Assembly: GCA_016748015.1 (NCBI GenBank)
Contig: JAAOMT010000494.1
Span: 364,190-428,189, forward strand
Source: Geosiphon pyriformis
Lineage: Eukaryota > Glomeromycota > Glomeromycetes > Archaeosporales > Geosiphonaceae
Reading direction: 5' to 3'
Length of the DNA: 64,000 bases
Positions 1-13,800 of this stretch are shown here, piece by piece. The translations under genes and the position numbers were made by a program. The notes below the pieces were generated by a model. That model worked only from the letters and a program-made list of their open reading frames with translations, did not search any database and was not told where the DNA came from. Position 1 is the first letter of the stretch, and each line of letters begins with the position of its first letter.

Positions 1-281
1 GTGATATGATAAGTTATAAAAGTCGATTAATCTTAGGAAGTCAATCAATGTCAAAGCCTATATATGGTAAGTTTTTTTATTTAGTATTATTTTAATAGGT
101 AAAGAACTTGTTTTGATTAAACGCCTTTTTTTCAGATTTGGAATATCCCAATAGCTCAAGTTATCTATTTAACTACTCAAGCTCTAATAAAGTTTACTTT
201 GATTCCTCTAAGTGTGAGGTTAAGTGTCTCCTTATCAATGATGCTGGAACTGTTGATAATATGCTAGAAAAAACTAATTAG
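1..281 (+). CDS. 3' end of an unidentified spliced gene (two exons visible)
   Basis: Exon 1-66 is open from position 3 and ends at a GTAAGT donor (67). Exon 136-281 follows a TTTTTTTCAG acceptor and ends at TAG 279-281. The junction keeps one frame (GG/AT gives Asp) and gives about 70 codons without a stop in sequence that is otherwise stop-rich, so I take this as the C-terminal end of a real gene running in from the left edge. The peptide is Ser/Asn/Tyr-rich with two close cysteines (K-C-E-V-K-C) and ends N-M-L-E-K-T-N. I do not recognise the family and see no domain motif. AT-rich sequence follows to the convergent kinase gene. Confidence 0.5.
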
Positions 282-1588
282 GCTAGGAATTTCTTGATAA
301 GCAAACTTCACTGCCTTTTCTACGTTCCGACTTCTAGAATAGTAATTTATATTTTAAATTATTCGAATTTTTAAATTCATTCAGCATTAAATAAAATTCT
401 TAATTCTTACCTTTCGGATATCTTTTGTCCTAGCGCGTTTCTACTCTGTATTCCATTTTTGATATTATTAGCGTAAATATAAGAATTAGAGTAATTTATT
501 AAATTCATCTATCTTTTGATGTCTTTTGTTCAGGTTGTTAAACAAATTAAAGATAAGTTTTTGAATGGTTTTATTTTTTATACTATTAAAACATTAAATA
601 AAGAAGTACGAAAAACCCAAGTTTATTTAAAAAAATGAATTTTGAAATTTAATTGATAAAACAAATACGTACGAATGTTAAAAAAGGAAAGACTAAAGTG
701 TTTAAACGCGATAGATGTAAACTTATATTAATGAAATTTTGCTTACGGGCATTGATCTAATCCGAGAGCCACATTTAATCAAGCCACGGTAAAAGATTAC
801 GTAACTACATGAGAAAATGAAGAATGTAGTAATTTCCTTTAAAATTTCAGTATTTTAGAAGGGTTATACACTATAAAAACAATCAAACTTTCGACAAAAA
901 AAATAATAATCAAACAACACCTTTTTTAAAACTTTGTATTTTTTAATCAGTTAGTCAATTATTTGGTTAGTTAATTAGTTAGTTACCTAGGTAGTTATGT
1001 GTTTCAAGTACATGTAGTAGTAATGAAAAAAATTTTCATCTGATCGGTATATTTTAAAAAGAAATATATTCCCTTGACCCCACCTAAATAACACTGGTCA
1101 AAAGTGATTTGAATTTCAAAATTGTGTTTTTCTAAATAAGTGGGTCCCATGATAGAAAAATAAAACTTAATTATAATCTTTTTTAATCGTTTATCCTTCG
1201 CTTTCTTGTTTCAATTTCTAAAAATAATTCAATTTAATCTAACGATATTTTATTTTTTGCTTTTTCAATATTGGTTTTACTTTAACTTTAAATTGAAATA
1301 ATGACTCAAATTAAAAAGTAAAGACTTATTTGGTTATTTTTAAAAAATATTGTTACAAAAATTCTAACACTAAATACTTTTTTAACTCAACTTCATATGT
1401 TTAATAATTGAAATTTCACAATTTATTATCAATGCTTACTATATGATTTTTATTTCAAAGTGGTATAATTTCTAACCATTACAAATATCTCTTGTTTTTT
1501 CAAAGTTCACGTTGATTAAATTAACGAAAAAACAAAATCTAACTAAAATTAGGCTATTAATACAATTGATAAAAAATTAAATACAAAA
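282..1588. other. AT-rich intergenic spacer
   Basis: About 1.3 kb of AT-rich DNA with homopolymer A and T runs and a short TTAGTTAG-type simple stretch near 950-990. I see no open frame of useful length, RNA gene or repeat shared with the rest of the window. Confidence 0.6.
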
Positions 1589-1717
1589 ATGGTGGGACCA
1601 ACTCTATTTGTGTTGATCACCATCATACTTTTCGCTTTTTCCTGCAACGGAAAAATAAATTTTCAATTTATTAAGATTAGATTTGAGATGAGGTGGTATG
1701 TTAGACAAAAAAGATGA
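1589..1717 (+). CDS. Possible 42-codon small ORF with hydrophobic N-terminus
   Basis: ATG 1589 to TGA 1715-1717. The first 20 or so residues are hydrophobic (L-F-V-L-I-T-I-I-L-F-A-F) followed by S-C-N-G, which resembles a signal peptide. The rest is short and basic. It lies in a slightly less AT-rich patch upstream of the convergent kinase gene. Nothing else supports it. It may be chance, or the first exon of a spliced gene. Confidence 0.12.
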   Translation: MVGPTLFVLITIILFAFSCNGKINFQFIKIRFEMRWYVRQKR

Positions 1718-1940
1718 CTTCCTCTTACCTCAGATCAAAAAGAGGGTTGTCGGTCTTTTTTGATTGGGCATCTGCATCAATAGAGGAGATTAGGTATAAA
1801 TGGATTTTTTATGAATGAAAAAATTCTTAAGAGAGCAAATTACCTTCATTCGAATATGCTGATATATGTTGAAAATCGGTATCATAATGGTGTAAACGCT
1901 TGGGGCTCGATACTTTTAAGAAAAAGGAAATCTGAACATC

Positions 1941-4678
1941 CTAAATTGGAGACCGAATTATTGCAAACATACCTTGACTTGAAATTTTACCTGAAAAATC
2001 GCTATTTCCATAAAAACTACCATTTCCATCGTCCATTATGTCCCTAGAGCCCGATGATGGTATTAGTTCAAAATCCAGAGTGCCCATATTCCCATCATTT
2101 TCAGATTCAACTCGTTGACCATATAAAAGAGATTTTATTTCCGGCGTCAAACCGGTGTGTTGTTCCAAAATATGGTTGGTTGGTAGCTTTGGTGTCATCT
2201 TCTCGTTTGATTCGAACAAGTTATGTTGAGTCTCAGATAAACATTCATTGTCTGAATCCTCGGGAAAACATGAATTTCCTGAGTGATTTCTAGTCTTGTT
2301 GTACGAAGCAACATTTTTTTTATGATGCTCGGACTCTAATTGAATATTGGTGAATTCCTTTGTTATGCCTGTCCCGTTTCCAAAGTTGGAAAGTGGAAAA
2401 TTGTCTGGGGACGAAAAAATTGAAGCTTCTTTTGTAGGATTTAATGGGACTAATGGATTGTTCCCCATATAATTCTTTCCATGACTTTTTGCTTCTAATG
2501 AAGGATTTCTCGATGACCCATTTGAATTCGTCCAATTAGAGGAAATTGTGCTAAAACTATCAGTCGATGCGCGCTTCCCAACTTTTTTTGACGAACGGCT
2601 TTCTTTTTCACTACTCTCATATTCGATGATGTTTGCTAAGGAGCTAGAGCGATTGAAATTTTCTGAATTAACTTGAGACGGAATAGGAATCGAGCGGCTC
2701 TCGGATCCATCAATGGAATTTCGTCGGGTAACGTCAACGGATTTTATTTCAGGGAAATTGGGTATCGTTTTTGTTTCAATTCTTTGGTGCATTAAAAGGT
2801 GACGGTTTGCTATAGAAAAAAAAATGGAAATTTTTTCAAATCATGAATATCGATAGCTAATTACCTCCAGGTTTTAAAATCTGAAAATAAATATTCACCA
2901 TTCAAACTAATCACGGTCTCATGTTCTCGGCTATCTACCAAATCTATTAAAGGAATCGAGAAATTAACAAATGGGTTGAGATTTTAAAATATTTGCAACA
3001 ATCAATTAATACCTCCTGAGTACTGCGATGGGTTCTGAAGAACTTAAAAAAGGGGAATATATAAATAAGTTTAAAAATAGAATTGGAGATTTTTTGATAA
3101 AAAAAAACAAGTTATCGACTATAAAACAAACTTACTAGAATTATCTCGTGACTCTGTAAAATTTTGATCAATTGACACCTCACCACTCCCCTGACTGAGA
3201 AAATCAGGTAAAAAAAGTTCTCGACTTGTATAGACAGCTTGAGGATGCATCATTGACATTATATCTTGTGTGCCATATTTCTCTGCCCCTAGAGATTTGA
3301 CTTCTTTAACGCGATCCTGTTCGGTCACCTCAAAGTCTGCACGAATGACAGAGTTCATTGAATCGTTCGTTTCTAATTCGGTATACCAAGAGAATAATTG
3401 ATTTTTAATCTCGTTTATCGTGGGTCGATTCGATGGTAATGAATCCCAACATCGCTTCATTAATTGTTTATAACAACGAGGGATTTTCCTATTGGTTGTT
3501 GGTCTGTTTCCATCTAAAATTTCTAGCATCAGATAAGAATCATGAGCACGTAAAGAAAAAGGTGGTGAACCAGTAGCAATTTCCCACATGATCATGCCAA
3601 AACTATAAACATCCGAGGCCTTTGTATATTGTCCCCCTCGAAGAATTTCCGGTGCCATGTAAGGGATCACACCAAAACCTTTTTTATTTGAAGGTGATGG
3701 TGGATTGATAGGTTTAGACAGCCCCAAATCACCAATATAAGAATAATGGGTTGAAAACTGAAGGATATTCCCGGTGTGAAAATCACAGTGAATTAATTCG
3801 GCATCATGAATATTGCTGAGACCATTGGCGATATAATAAACCATTTTTAATCTTTGAGGCCATGTGAATGTGGCAAAGTTCTTCCTAATGTAAGTTCTTA
3901 AATCACCATATTTGGCCAAAGGCATCACCATCATGTAGACTCCGTCCGAATTCTGAGTAACGCCCATGATCCATATCACATGAGCATTATAATTTGACTG
4001 ATTCGCACTTTGATAGGCTTTTAACTGGAAATAAGTAGAAACCGGCTATTTAGCTAGAGACTAATTCAGAAAGCCAGAAAATATTTCTGAATTTTTAAAA
4101 AGTTGAACAAAATTTCATACCTCATTCAAAAGCTCATCATCATCCCCATCGTCGGTTTTTTTTAATGCCTTCAATGCTACAGCGTATTTAGGTCTTCGTA
4201 CCCATTGACTTTCACCTTTATCCCATTTTAAGATAGGACCATCTTTCCAAATAGCCGAATAAACAATGCCAAATCCACCTTCACCCAAGAACTTGATATT
4301 TTGAAATTGTTCAAAAGGAATCCATTCGATTAACTGATCACAATTATTAGCCGAATACTGTGCATCTTTAATTATCCTATCAATAGGATCGTTGCCGCTT
4401 GTCCATTCTTTAAATTGTAATTCAAGTTGTTTTAAAGTACAATTTTTGCAATAGTGAGGACCGTTAAAAGGTCTCAAGCATTGATTGCAAATATCTGTCC
4501 ATTCTATATCAGACTCGCCATTTTCCCTCAATGGAGAAAGTGATAATGGGGATAGGGTATTTGGATATACGGTTGATGTTGTTGAATATTCGGATTCATA
4601 GCCGGAATATGTTGATTCAATGTCGGTGTCTATCGTTAATAGGGGAAAGTTTATCATGGGATTTGAGATATCAGTCAT
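1941..4678 (-). CDS. Tyrosine-kinase-like protein kinase, glomeromycotinan type, five exons
   Basis: Probable protein kinase of the expanded TKL-like class of arbuscular mycorrhizal fungi. Exons on the minus strand: 4121-4678, 3136-4026, 3013-3042, 2865-2943 and 1941-2781. Exon 1 carries a Cys-x2-Cys...Cys-x2-Cys module (residues 64, 67, 77, 80), then the glycine-rich loop G-E-G-G-F-G (about 132-137) and the A-V-A-L-K lysine (170). Exon 2 has the catalytic loop H-C-D-F-H-T-G-N, then D-L-G in place of DFG, M-A-P-E and D-V-Y-S-F-G, so catalytic Asp and Asn are present. The last exons give a long Ser/Asn-rich tail ending at TAG 1941-1943. Exons 2-5 join in phase. The exon 1/exon 2 junction (donor 4120, acceptor after 4027) is one base short of frame next to a six-base T run (4019-4024), so there is either an assembly or true indel, or an unusual splice. 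Substrate unknown. Confidence 0.85.
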
Positions 4679-7600
4679 TGTAAGAAGAGAAAGAATAATT
4701 TTTTAAGATTGAAATTTTGTCAGCACAAATATATTTGAATTTGAAAGGTTATTTTCAAAGTTTCATACATATGTTGCTAGTATATATATGCTCATCCGCT
4801 GTAGGTTCGGGTTCCACTCAAAGTTTTTAGATTTTTTTTCATTGGTTTTGGGAAATTACGATCCAACTATAGCTTCTTTGCTGACTAATAGTAATTGAGT
4901 GATTGGCATTCAAAAATGATTTTCAGAGAAGTATCTTCCAAAAACTTTTAAAAATTTTAGAATACCAAAAACTACCTAGGCACGAAACTGAAAAAAAGAT
5001 TTGCGAACTGCCACATTAACCAAGATTTTTTAAAAAAAAAATTAAAATAATGTATCTGCTTTTTTCATTGGAACCATTACTTTTTTTCATTCTTTAAAAA
5101 AAAATTAATTAATACATTTTAACAATTTGTCTGTCAAAATTTTCAAAAAATTAAAAAAATCTTGATATTTCATACATCTCAAAATATAATATTCATCTTT
5201 TCTGAATAAATACATACAATTATTAAATTATTTTATTTATTTGGAAAAATCCGAATTCCATTGTTTTATAAATGAATCTAGAATTCAAAGTGGTTTACTT
5301 TTCTATTACTGATAAGAAAAAGTGGCTTGAAAAAAAAAAAACATGATAAAATTTTTTATTTTTCAAAGGAATTCCAAGTTCAAAAAATATAACAAATTTC
5401 AGACAAAGCAAAGAAATAGTAAAATTTTAATTTACAGTACTTTTTAATTTAAAAACAAATTTAAGAAGTAAACAAACCACTTATTAACCAATTTTTTAAT
5501 TGATTTCATATTAAAAAAAAATTGGAAAACGAAATAATAGAATTTTTCAAACTACATTTGAATAGTTGAATACCAATAAAAATTCTTATATTCAGATTCA
5601 AATTTCAAGAATAAAAATTCAATCAATTCATCTTTTAGGATGATTTTTAGCGATAATTTAGAACAATTGTAGTTGGTGTTTAATAGTTTGCTCAGCCATC
5701 AACTCTTGATACAATAACCTGATTCTTTGGTTGGCAATTTAAAAAATAATAATAAATTATTCTTTGCATGTGGCTTCAAAAAAATTTACAAAATTAAAAA
5801 TATCTTAGGAACGTATTACTACCATATATATCTTGTCTTTAATAATTGATTCCAAATACTAGGATTTATAAATTTCTTGTTTCCTTTTGCTAATAAATTG
5901 ATAAATTAAATTCAGTGCAATAATGAAAATACATTTAAAAAGTAACTTTAAAAAAAAATATTGTCATTATATTATATAAGCCAAAAGCAATCAATTTTTA
6001 AAGTAAAAGAATACGGATGTGAAATTAACTCAAATGATAGCTTTTTTTTGAATACTACTATAATAAGAAACATTATAATAATAATATACTTAAATTTTAT
6101 AAAATATTGGTTTCAAAACCTTTTTGTGAATATTGAACAAAAATGTCAATGTGGAAAATTTAAGTTGAGAATTTTTTTACATCATGACCTATTTGAAATT
6201 TTATTATTCAAAAAAAAAAAAAAAAAAGTATTGGTTTGAAAAATGTTTTTGTAATTGATTAAAAATTAAAATCAAAATCTATAAAAATCATAATTTCTTG
6301 TTAAAAATTAACATTAAAGTTTCCTTTAATATTTCCAAAAAAACAGAAAATGGTTGTATGAACTATTTTTAATACTATATTTTTCAAAAGATTAACAAAA
6401 TTTTCTACCCAATTCATATTAGCATTTCATATATTTAAGAATTTAAAATTTTTTTTAAAATGATTTAAAAGCTTTTTCAATTCTAAAATATAAAACTTAT
6501 TTAAATAGCGTTTCTATTTCAACGACTTTTACAATTGTTTCTAAAAACATTATGCAAATATTGGTAAAATTTAAAAAATAAAAAATATTATATTAAAAAT
6601 ATTTATACACATGTAAAAAAAATTTAAAATAACGAATTATATTGTAAATTTCAATAATAAAAATTTTAAATTTTGGTTTTAACTTGAAAAAAACTTGAGA
6701 TCACGTAGATCATGCAAATACTCTGTTTTTTAAATATCACAATTCTTTAAAAAAATATCCCAACTAACATTTTACTTTTGATATATATATTTTATTTTTT
6801 AATTTTTTAATTATATATATATTTATTACTTTTTAATTTCCATTTTTTTAAATCAATTACCAATTGTTAAGTTTTACACGAAATTGATTTATATAATGTT
6901 TATCATTTTGTTAAAATTTAAAGCTAAAAATTAACAGTTTTTTTATTTGTTATAAATATTTTTAATATATAAGATTATGTTATTTGAATTTATTTAATAT
7001 ATGCTTATTTATAAACCAAATTAATAAAATAAAAATTACTTAATTATATAATTTTTTGAATAATTTCTGAAATTTTTAATAAGAATATTGTTTTAATATG
7101 AATTTGTTTATAATTTATAATTTTTAATAATTTTTAATAATATTTACTTTTATAATTATTTTATAAAATATATCTTAATTTTTTATAATTTAAAATTATT
7201 TTTAGACAATATTATAAAACAAACCAATTTTAACATTAAAGTTTAAATAACATTAATTATTTTGAAAAATATTTTAAAGTAAAAAAAAGTACTTAAGCAA
7301 ATAAAAGTATTGTAACAAAGTTAACAAAGTAAATTCACATATAAAAAAATGTAATAAAAAACATTAATTATAACAATATTACTAAAACCAAAAAAAGCAG
7401 TTTTACAAACAAAAACTAATTAATTTAACATTTATAACAATACTAATAATCAAAAGTTTGTTATTAAATAGAGCTTTAGTATTATTAAATAAAACAGTTA
7501 CCATTTACTTAAAATGTTTTAACCAAAGTTTTAGACAAATACAAGTAATGACACTATTATTAGCAAAAATTTAGGTCATAATTACTGTTAAAAACAAGCA

Positions 7601-7828
7601 AAAATTAAAACAGAATTATTAATAGTACCAACTGGAAGTTATTTGAAATGATAAAACCTTTTTTCAATAACAATTGCAACATTAAAGCTTTTAAATTGCA
7701 AAAATTATAATTGCATATTTTAATAACAATTAAAATTAAGTAATTAAAAAAATTATTTATATATTTAAAAATAAATTTTGATTTTATAGTTAACGTTTAT
7801 AACTTTAGGATTTTTAATGTTTTTAGAA
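4679..7828. other. AT-rich intergenic spacer between the kinase and FANCD2 genes
   Basis: About 3.1 kb of extremely AT-rich sequence with many homopolymer runs (for example about 18 A near 6211-6229). It includes the promoter side of the kinase gene (just above 4678) and the 3' side of FANCD2. A 92-codon AT-rich open frame at 5961-6239 is low complexity and I do not call it a gene. No RNA gene or recognisable repeat seen. Confidence 0.6.
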
Positions 7829-10800
7829 TTAATTATTGATAATTTCTTGCTTAGGATTTCGTTTCCCCTTGTTCTTTTTAATTCCAGTTCTTTTGGCATA
7901 CACGATCTTAGTGGATGATGCGCTTTTCTGGCGCTTGGTTTCCGAACTTTCAGCTGTCTCATTGTCGCTTTCGTTGGTGATCGAATCTTTTGGCGATTTC
8001 GGGGAATTGTCTGAATCAACCTCCTGAACCAATTCATTAATTAGTTCGTCAATTTCCTCTTCATGCGACACATCTTCCTCATCTAGATCCATTTTTTTAG
8101 AAATTTCTTCGTCAACGATGTCCGGCATATCTTCATCTGAATATTGAGCTAGAAAAGATTTGGAAGATTTTCCATTGGATCTTTTGCGTTTTGAACTAGA
8201 AGGCGTCGGCGATTTAGATCTCGTGTGCTAGACATGAGTAAAGATATTTAAGTAGATAAAGACCAAGAAAGCTTCATCATTACCATTAAATTTAACTCAC
8301 CTGACTGCTAATTTCGGTTTCATTTTCAAAATATTCTTCCTTTTCCTCATCTTCAGTTTCTTCAATATTTTCATGATCCTGATCCTCTTCGGCTGAATCA
8401 CGATCGGCAGGAATATCCGAACTTACTGCGTTTCCCTCTAGATCACGATGTTTAAGATTGCCCATAAAAAAGGAGTCGGCTGAAAAGCCATTGTGTTGGA
8501 GCATTGCTTTTACTTGAAAAATCACGATTTCCAAAGACTTTTTGAGAGCGGGAACCATATTTGATAGCAACAGATTTTTAGCAACTTTAACATGGTTGCA
8601 GAGTGCCTAAATTAAGTGAAGACTTTAGTATCTCATTGGAAAATAAGCCTAGAATTCGCTTGGAAGATGAAAACGACCTGTAGATGGCGTGTTGCGGATT
8701 GAAAATGTTTGAAGATGCTCATTATATTATCTTGATGTGACTTAAGATGTTCATCGAGAAAAGGTAACACATTTTTTAAAAATAAATCAATAAAACCTCG
8801 ACCATATCTTAATACAGAAGCGAGAATACTGCGATGCTGATTACACAGGATGACGGAAACTAGCTCTTTCCAGCATCGTACACTCTTGGCAAAATATATC
8901 AACGTTTCCTCGGTAGACTTGAGGCTTAAGAATCGGTGCTCGCTCAGGCATTCTACTAGCTCTATTGATAAAGCTTTGCAAAAATCAGGATATGTATTTT
9001 TACTGAGTAACGGAATCTCTTCTAAAATCTCGTCGTTGCCTGCTGCAAGGGCAACAAAGTACTCTTTGAGATAATGTTCAATACGATCTAATTTATCATC
9101 GGAATTTTTGATGTCTTGTTGCACCAGATAAATAATTGACTGAGACCCTAATTGCTTCACATCATCCCATTGACAAGAAGCAAATTTTCGAGCCAATAAA
9201 CCTGATTTCGAGATGAGACTTGTGCAATTGGGGGTTATTTCTGCAATCTTATTGAGAATTTGATGAAACAATATGGCAATTTTACCGTTTGGCATGTTGC
9301 CTGCAAAACCCTCAAGATAATTAAATGCTGATATGCTAGCTTCTTCCAAAGATTCATGTTGCACATAGTTATGATCATTTGGAGAACGAATCTGTTCTAG
9401 CAGGTTTTTCAAAAAATTTTCGTTATCAGGACTTGTAAGGTCAGGCCATGAAATAACCCGATGAATTACTTTCAAAAGTAACTCTGAACATCTGTTAATA
9501 TTGTCAATGTCTTTTTGATCATCCAAGACCATATCGTCATCAGGTTCCATGGCTTTAATTATTGCCTCAAATTGCTTAAGAATTCGTGGGATTAATATGA
9601 TTATCTGATTGATAACTTCTAGTGCACTTTGTCGCGAGATCAAACTGAAGCAAGGTCCATTCTCAAATTTCTTTAGTTTTTTGGAAAAAAATGGAATATT
9701 ATTGGAGGCGAGTTTAAATTCGAGTTTCCTATCAAGATCTTCGAGAAGATAAATCATCTCATTTACTCCAAGTTTAGGAGCTTCAGAGTCCAGTATAATA
9801 TTTTTTCCGTTTGGATCTGACCTTGTATTCTTTATGTCAGTTTCCTGTGAATCGTCTACTTGCTGTTCTTTTGGCTTTACATTGCCGTATTCAATAATCG
9901 CAAAGAGTGACCAATCGAGCTCACGCATCAATGGTCGTAAATCTGCCAATGTTAAGAGTTTGGACCCAGGATCGCTTGATCTTTTAAGTTCTACTTCGTC
10001 ATTTTGTTCAGGCGCTTGCTTTCTCTTTCGATTGATAAAGGCTGAACGTCTCTTAACTCTACCTGGCTTCAGTATGGTGGCTTGAGCAGTATCAGTTCTC
10101 TCCAAAATCATTTTCCTCGGTTCAGCGCTAATTTGTTTTGAAGATGTTCCAAAGCCAATTGGCTGAAATGATGGAGCCTTAGGTAAATATTCTTCAAGCA
10201 TCTTCTCCATAGTCCCGACATTTTGCAACCTTGTGATTATTTTCCCTGCCCGATAGAAATATTGAGGAGATGAATATTGTAAAGATAAACTTTAGCTTAA
10301 TACCTACCACGAGATTCTTCTTCGTGAATGTCTCCACAAAAGGTATTAATGACCTCTCGAAACCTTCGAAACGGGCATATTAATAAAAAATTTAATAATT
10401 ATGAGTTGGCGAGTTAATGTCGAAGACCCAGATACTCGAAAACCTTTTCTTACCAATTGATGGCAATAAAAAGTGAATTACAGGCTGTATCTTGGGTGAA
10501 CTTTCCAAAATCCTTTTATATAAGATGGAGTTTTTCAATGTGAAGAATAATCCATGGTTTGAAATATATATGGGAATCAACATATATCTTACATCATCAG
10601 CATCTTTGTCGAACATAATTATGCCATCAGTCAATAAACCCCCAATATCGTCCAATGATCCACGCAAAGATTTTTCGCAGGCTTGCATCAATTTGAACAT
10701 TGAACAAAGGCATATAAGCCAATCCCGATTTTCTAGCACCCGGGGTTTGTGAGAATTCACGTGTGGGGCACTTAGTAAGGGATAAATATTCACATAAATT

Positions 10801-13800
10801 GAATCATGTCCCTAAAAATTGGTAAACGGGAATCTAATTAATTAATATCTACGTATAATGGTGAATAATTTAAAACAAACCATTTCTTCCATATGCATCC
10901 ATATTTCAATCGAGTTGTTTCCCTCTTTCAACGTTTCAATCTCGGAATGCTCGCTGAGGTAAGCATCTTCAAACCCTTCTGTCATTTTCTTTTGAATCCA
11001 ACTTACAAGAAAACTTTCAAAACAATTATTTGAGACAAAATAGGCGAGCTCGTCATAGGCCAAGGAAAGACATCTCTAAAATTGTGATTGAAATACAGAT
11101 TATATTTTTACCGAGATATTATTTTTGTACTTGGTAAATGTTCAATTTGCGCACCATTGATCTTGAGCAATGTTGATGAATCTTGTCAAGGTTTTCTGTG
11201 GCTGCCTTCATCAATTGACTACAAAGTTCTTTTCCTGTTACCAGATAAAATAATTGTTGGGTTTAGCGCGGGTACGGCCGCTCAAATTTGCTAATCTTTA
11301 AACATCTTTAATTCTAATTGCCTAATTACCTGATTTTGCGGCAGAAAAAATTTCCAACCGTTCAATGGTTTTTTTAGATCCTAATGTTCTTATCAACGCC
11401 AGAGCCCCAATGACACCAATTTGTTTGTATTTCTCGTCACTGCTAGTCAATTGTTTTTGAACAACGATCGAAAATTCCGAAAGCAATCCACCCCCGCTAA
11501 CAGTTCCATTACGGTCCTCAGTCGCATCCTAAATGTATTAATTGATATAATATCCGCCAATTTGATAAAAACTCATTCAGTAGATGTCAAATAGAAATCA
11601 AGATTCTCATATCTACCTGTAAGGCCAGAAGGCTAAATATATCAAATAGAATGCGAATCTGATCAACTGTCAAATTATCCAAATAATCCAATATTCCTTT
11701 GACAAAAATTGAGAAACGATTCATTTTTTCTGAATCTTCCTCAACCAAATATAATAATACAGAAAGGGCAGAGTTAACCTCAATAGGGGATCCACTGCCG
11801 ATATGTGTAACTAGGGATCCTACAATCTCTTGTCGATGATATGCTTCAAAAACCTTAAAGGAGCTCCGATACAAAGTACATGCTGAACGAGCAATTAAAG
11901 CTTGTTGCTTGGTGGTACGTAAAAGAACCTCAGATAGAGACAATATTGAATTAAAATATTCAAGCAACCCTTCCGCATGACAAGTGATAGTCTCCTCCAG
12001 CAGTTGATTGGTAAAAAGACCTCCAGCCAGTTTTTTTATAAAAAGTGATTCTACTTTCTTCTTCATATTGCTGAGCGAATGCATAATGATCAATACCAAA
12101 ATGTCGATTATTTTGTGATCCATCTATTATTATATTTTATAGAAGGCATTGTTATAGGAGTTTTAATCTTACTTTAAGTCAGAGGGCAGAAGTCGTACCT
12201 TACCGAAGTTTTAAGATCAATAATAGCCCTGAGCCACGCATCTTTAACAAATTTATTAAATTGAAGGCCTATTTTGATTGATTCTAATATCAAAGCTTCT
12301 GGCATTTGCTCTTTTTTTGCTTTGCCTGCACGTTTAGAGTAGTTTAGAGACTCATTTTGAGCCTTTCCAATTGTTCGGAAATCAAGTTTTCTCCTGATTT
12401 TCTGTATAACCTACGACAAAATAAAATTGTCAAAATGGAAGACATTCGTAACGAAGAGATTATGAGAGTCTCTAGATACATACCTCTTGTACGTCATCCG
12501 GTGTTACAGTCTGTAATAAGAATTTTACAACGATTGGTAAATCTGCTAAATCGGCGGATTCTAATTTATCGACTACCACTTCGCGAATTTCACTAATCGA
12601 ATCCTCTTCCAAAGAAAAATTGGATAGTGCGTCAAGAATGGGCACCATTAATTGATGATTTTGTACCATCAAATCTTTAAGCTCAGTTATAATCATCTTA
12701 TGATTGATAAGGGTAATTATAATTATGATAAAGCCAAAGTACTCAGCGAGAAACACTATTCCAATACCTTCTGTTCGGAATCATTGACAATTTCAGGCAG
12801 GCTGGTTATAATCTCTCGCTGGATACCAAGTGGTGTTATTGAAACCATCTACAGTGATGAAGGTAGGATAGAATTTCCATGAAATTTGAGTGCTGAAGGG
12901 AACCAAGCTCAAAACTTTACTTTACTTCTAATATTTTAGTCGCTAAGCGATCCGGTTCAACGACATATTCAAGCCATTTCAACTGTTGTAAAATCAGACG
13001 TGGAATAGGTGAATCTACATTTCTTTAGAAATGTATCAGTATAAACTTTGACCAAGTTAAATCAAACCAGAACAATATTTTTGATGAAAGAGCAGCTAAC
13101 ATACTCATTATCTAAATCAGGAATAAATTCCGGAAGCTTTTCAAGCAGTTGATCAATCAGTTTTGGCTGCAAAAAGTCAATCGATAGCAATGAACGTATT
13201 AAGCTTTCCCCGTTGTAAGTACTGTTTCCATGTTAATTGTGTAAGAATTTAAGAGTAACATTCTATTATTTTCAATCATCATTTTTCATTGGCATACTCA
13301 CAAATTAGTCGTTCCATTTGACAATGAAGGCAAAAGACATGTATGAAACTGTTCCAATTCTTTATCAATGTGCTCTTGCAACGATTGTAAAAAATGTTCT
13401 GGATTTTCTGGATTTTCTCTCAATTTTTGGATAAGCTCACGGCGAAAAATTGAAGGTTCAACCACTTTAGTAGTACAATATTAATAATTAATTGATAATC
13501 ATCTGTCATTTTATGATTCAAAAAGATAAAGCTAAAAACGAACGCTTTTTACCTAATTTATTTAGTTGATTATCAGTTCCAATGTGCAAACCGGCCTCAC
13601 GCGTCAAAGAATGAAATAAATTGTCCAACGCGTGACAGCTATTTAACCCAATGTCTTTTAACACGACCTTAGTAGGGCTATTATTTGCACTTTTCGAACC
13701 TGCGGAGGCAAAAATTTAGACCACTGAGGTTTGGTCCTTGTCTCGAATAAAACGCGCGTAATAAAAAACTTGAGAAAATACCTTGGGTCACTTCTTCAGA

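Noticed and set aside
1811-2293. Plus-strand frames of 78-79 codons at 1811-2047 and 2054-2293
   Set aside because: They overlap the last exon of the kinase gene on the opposite strand, whose splice phases fit.
5961-6239. 92-codon frame in the AT-rich spacer
   Set aside because: Composed of Ile/Asn/Lys/Phe codons expected from A+T sequence, contains homopolymer Lys, and shows no motif or splice context.
8850-10752. Plus-strand frames of 74-86 codons opposite FANCD2 exons (for example 8850-9074, 9834-10085, 10492-10752)
   Set aside because: They are antisense shadows of exons whose minus-strand frame matches FANCD2.
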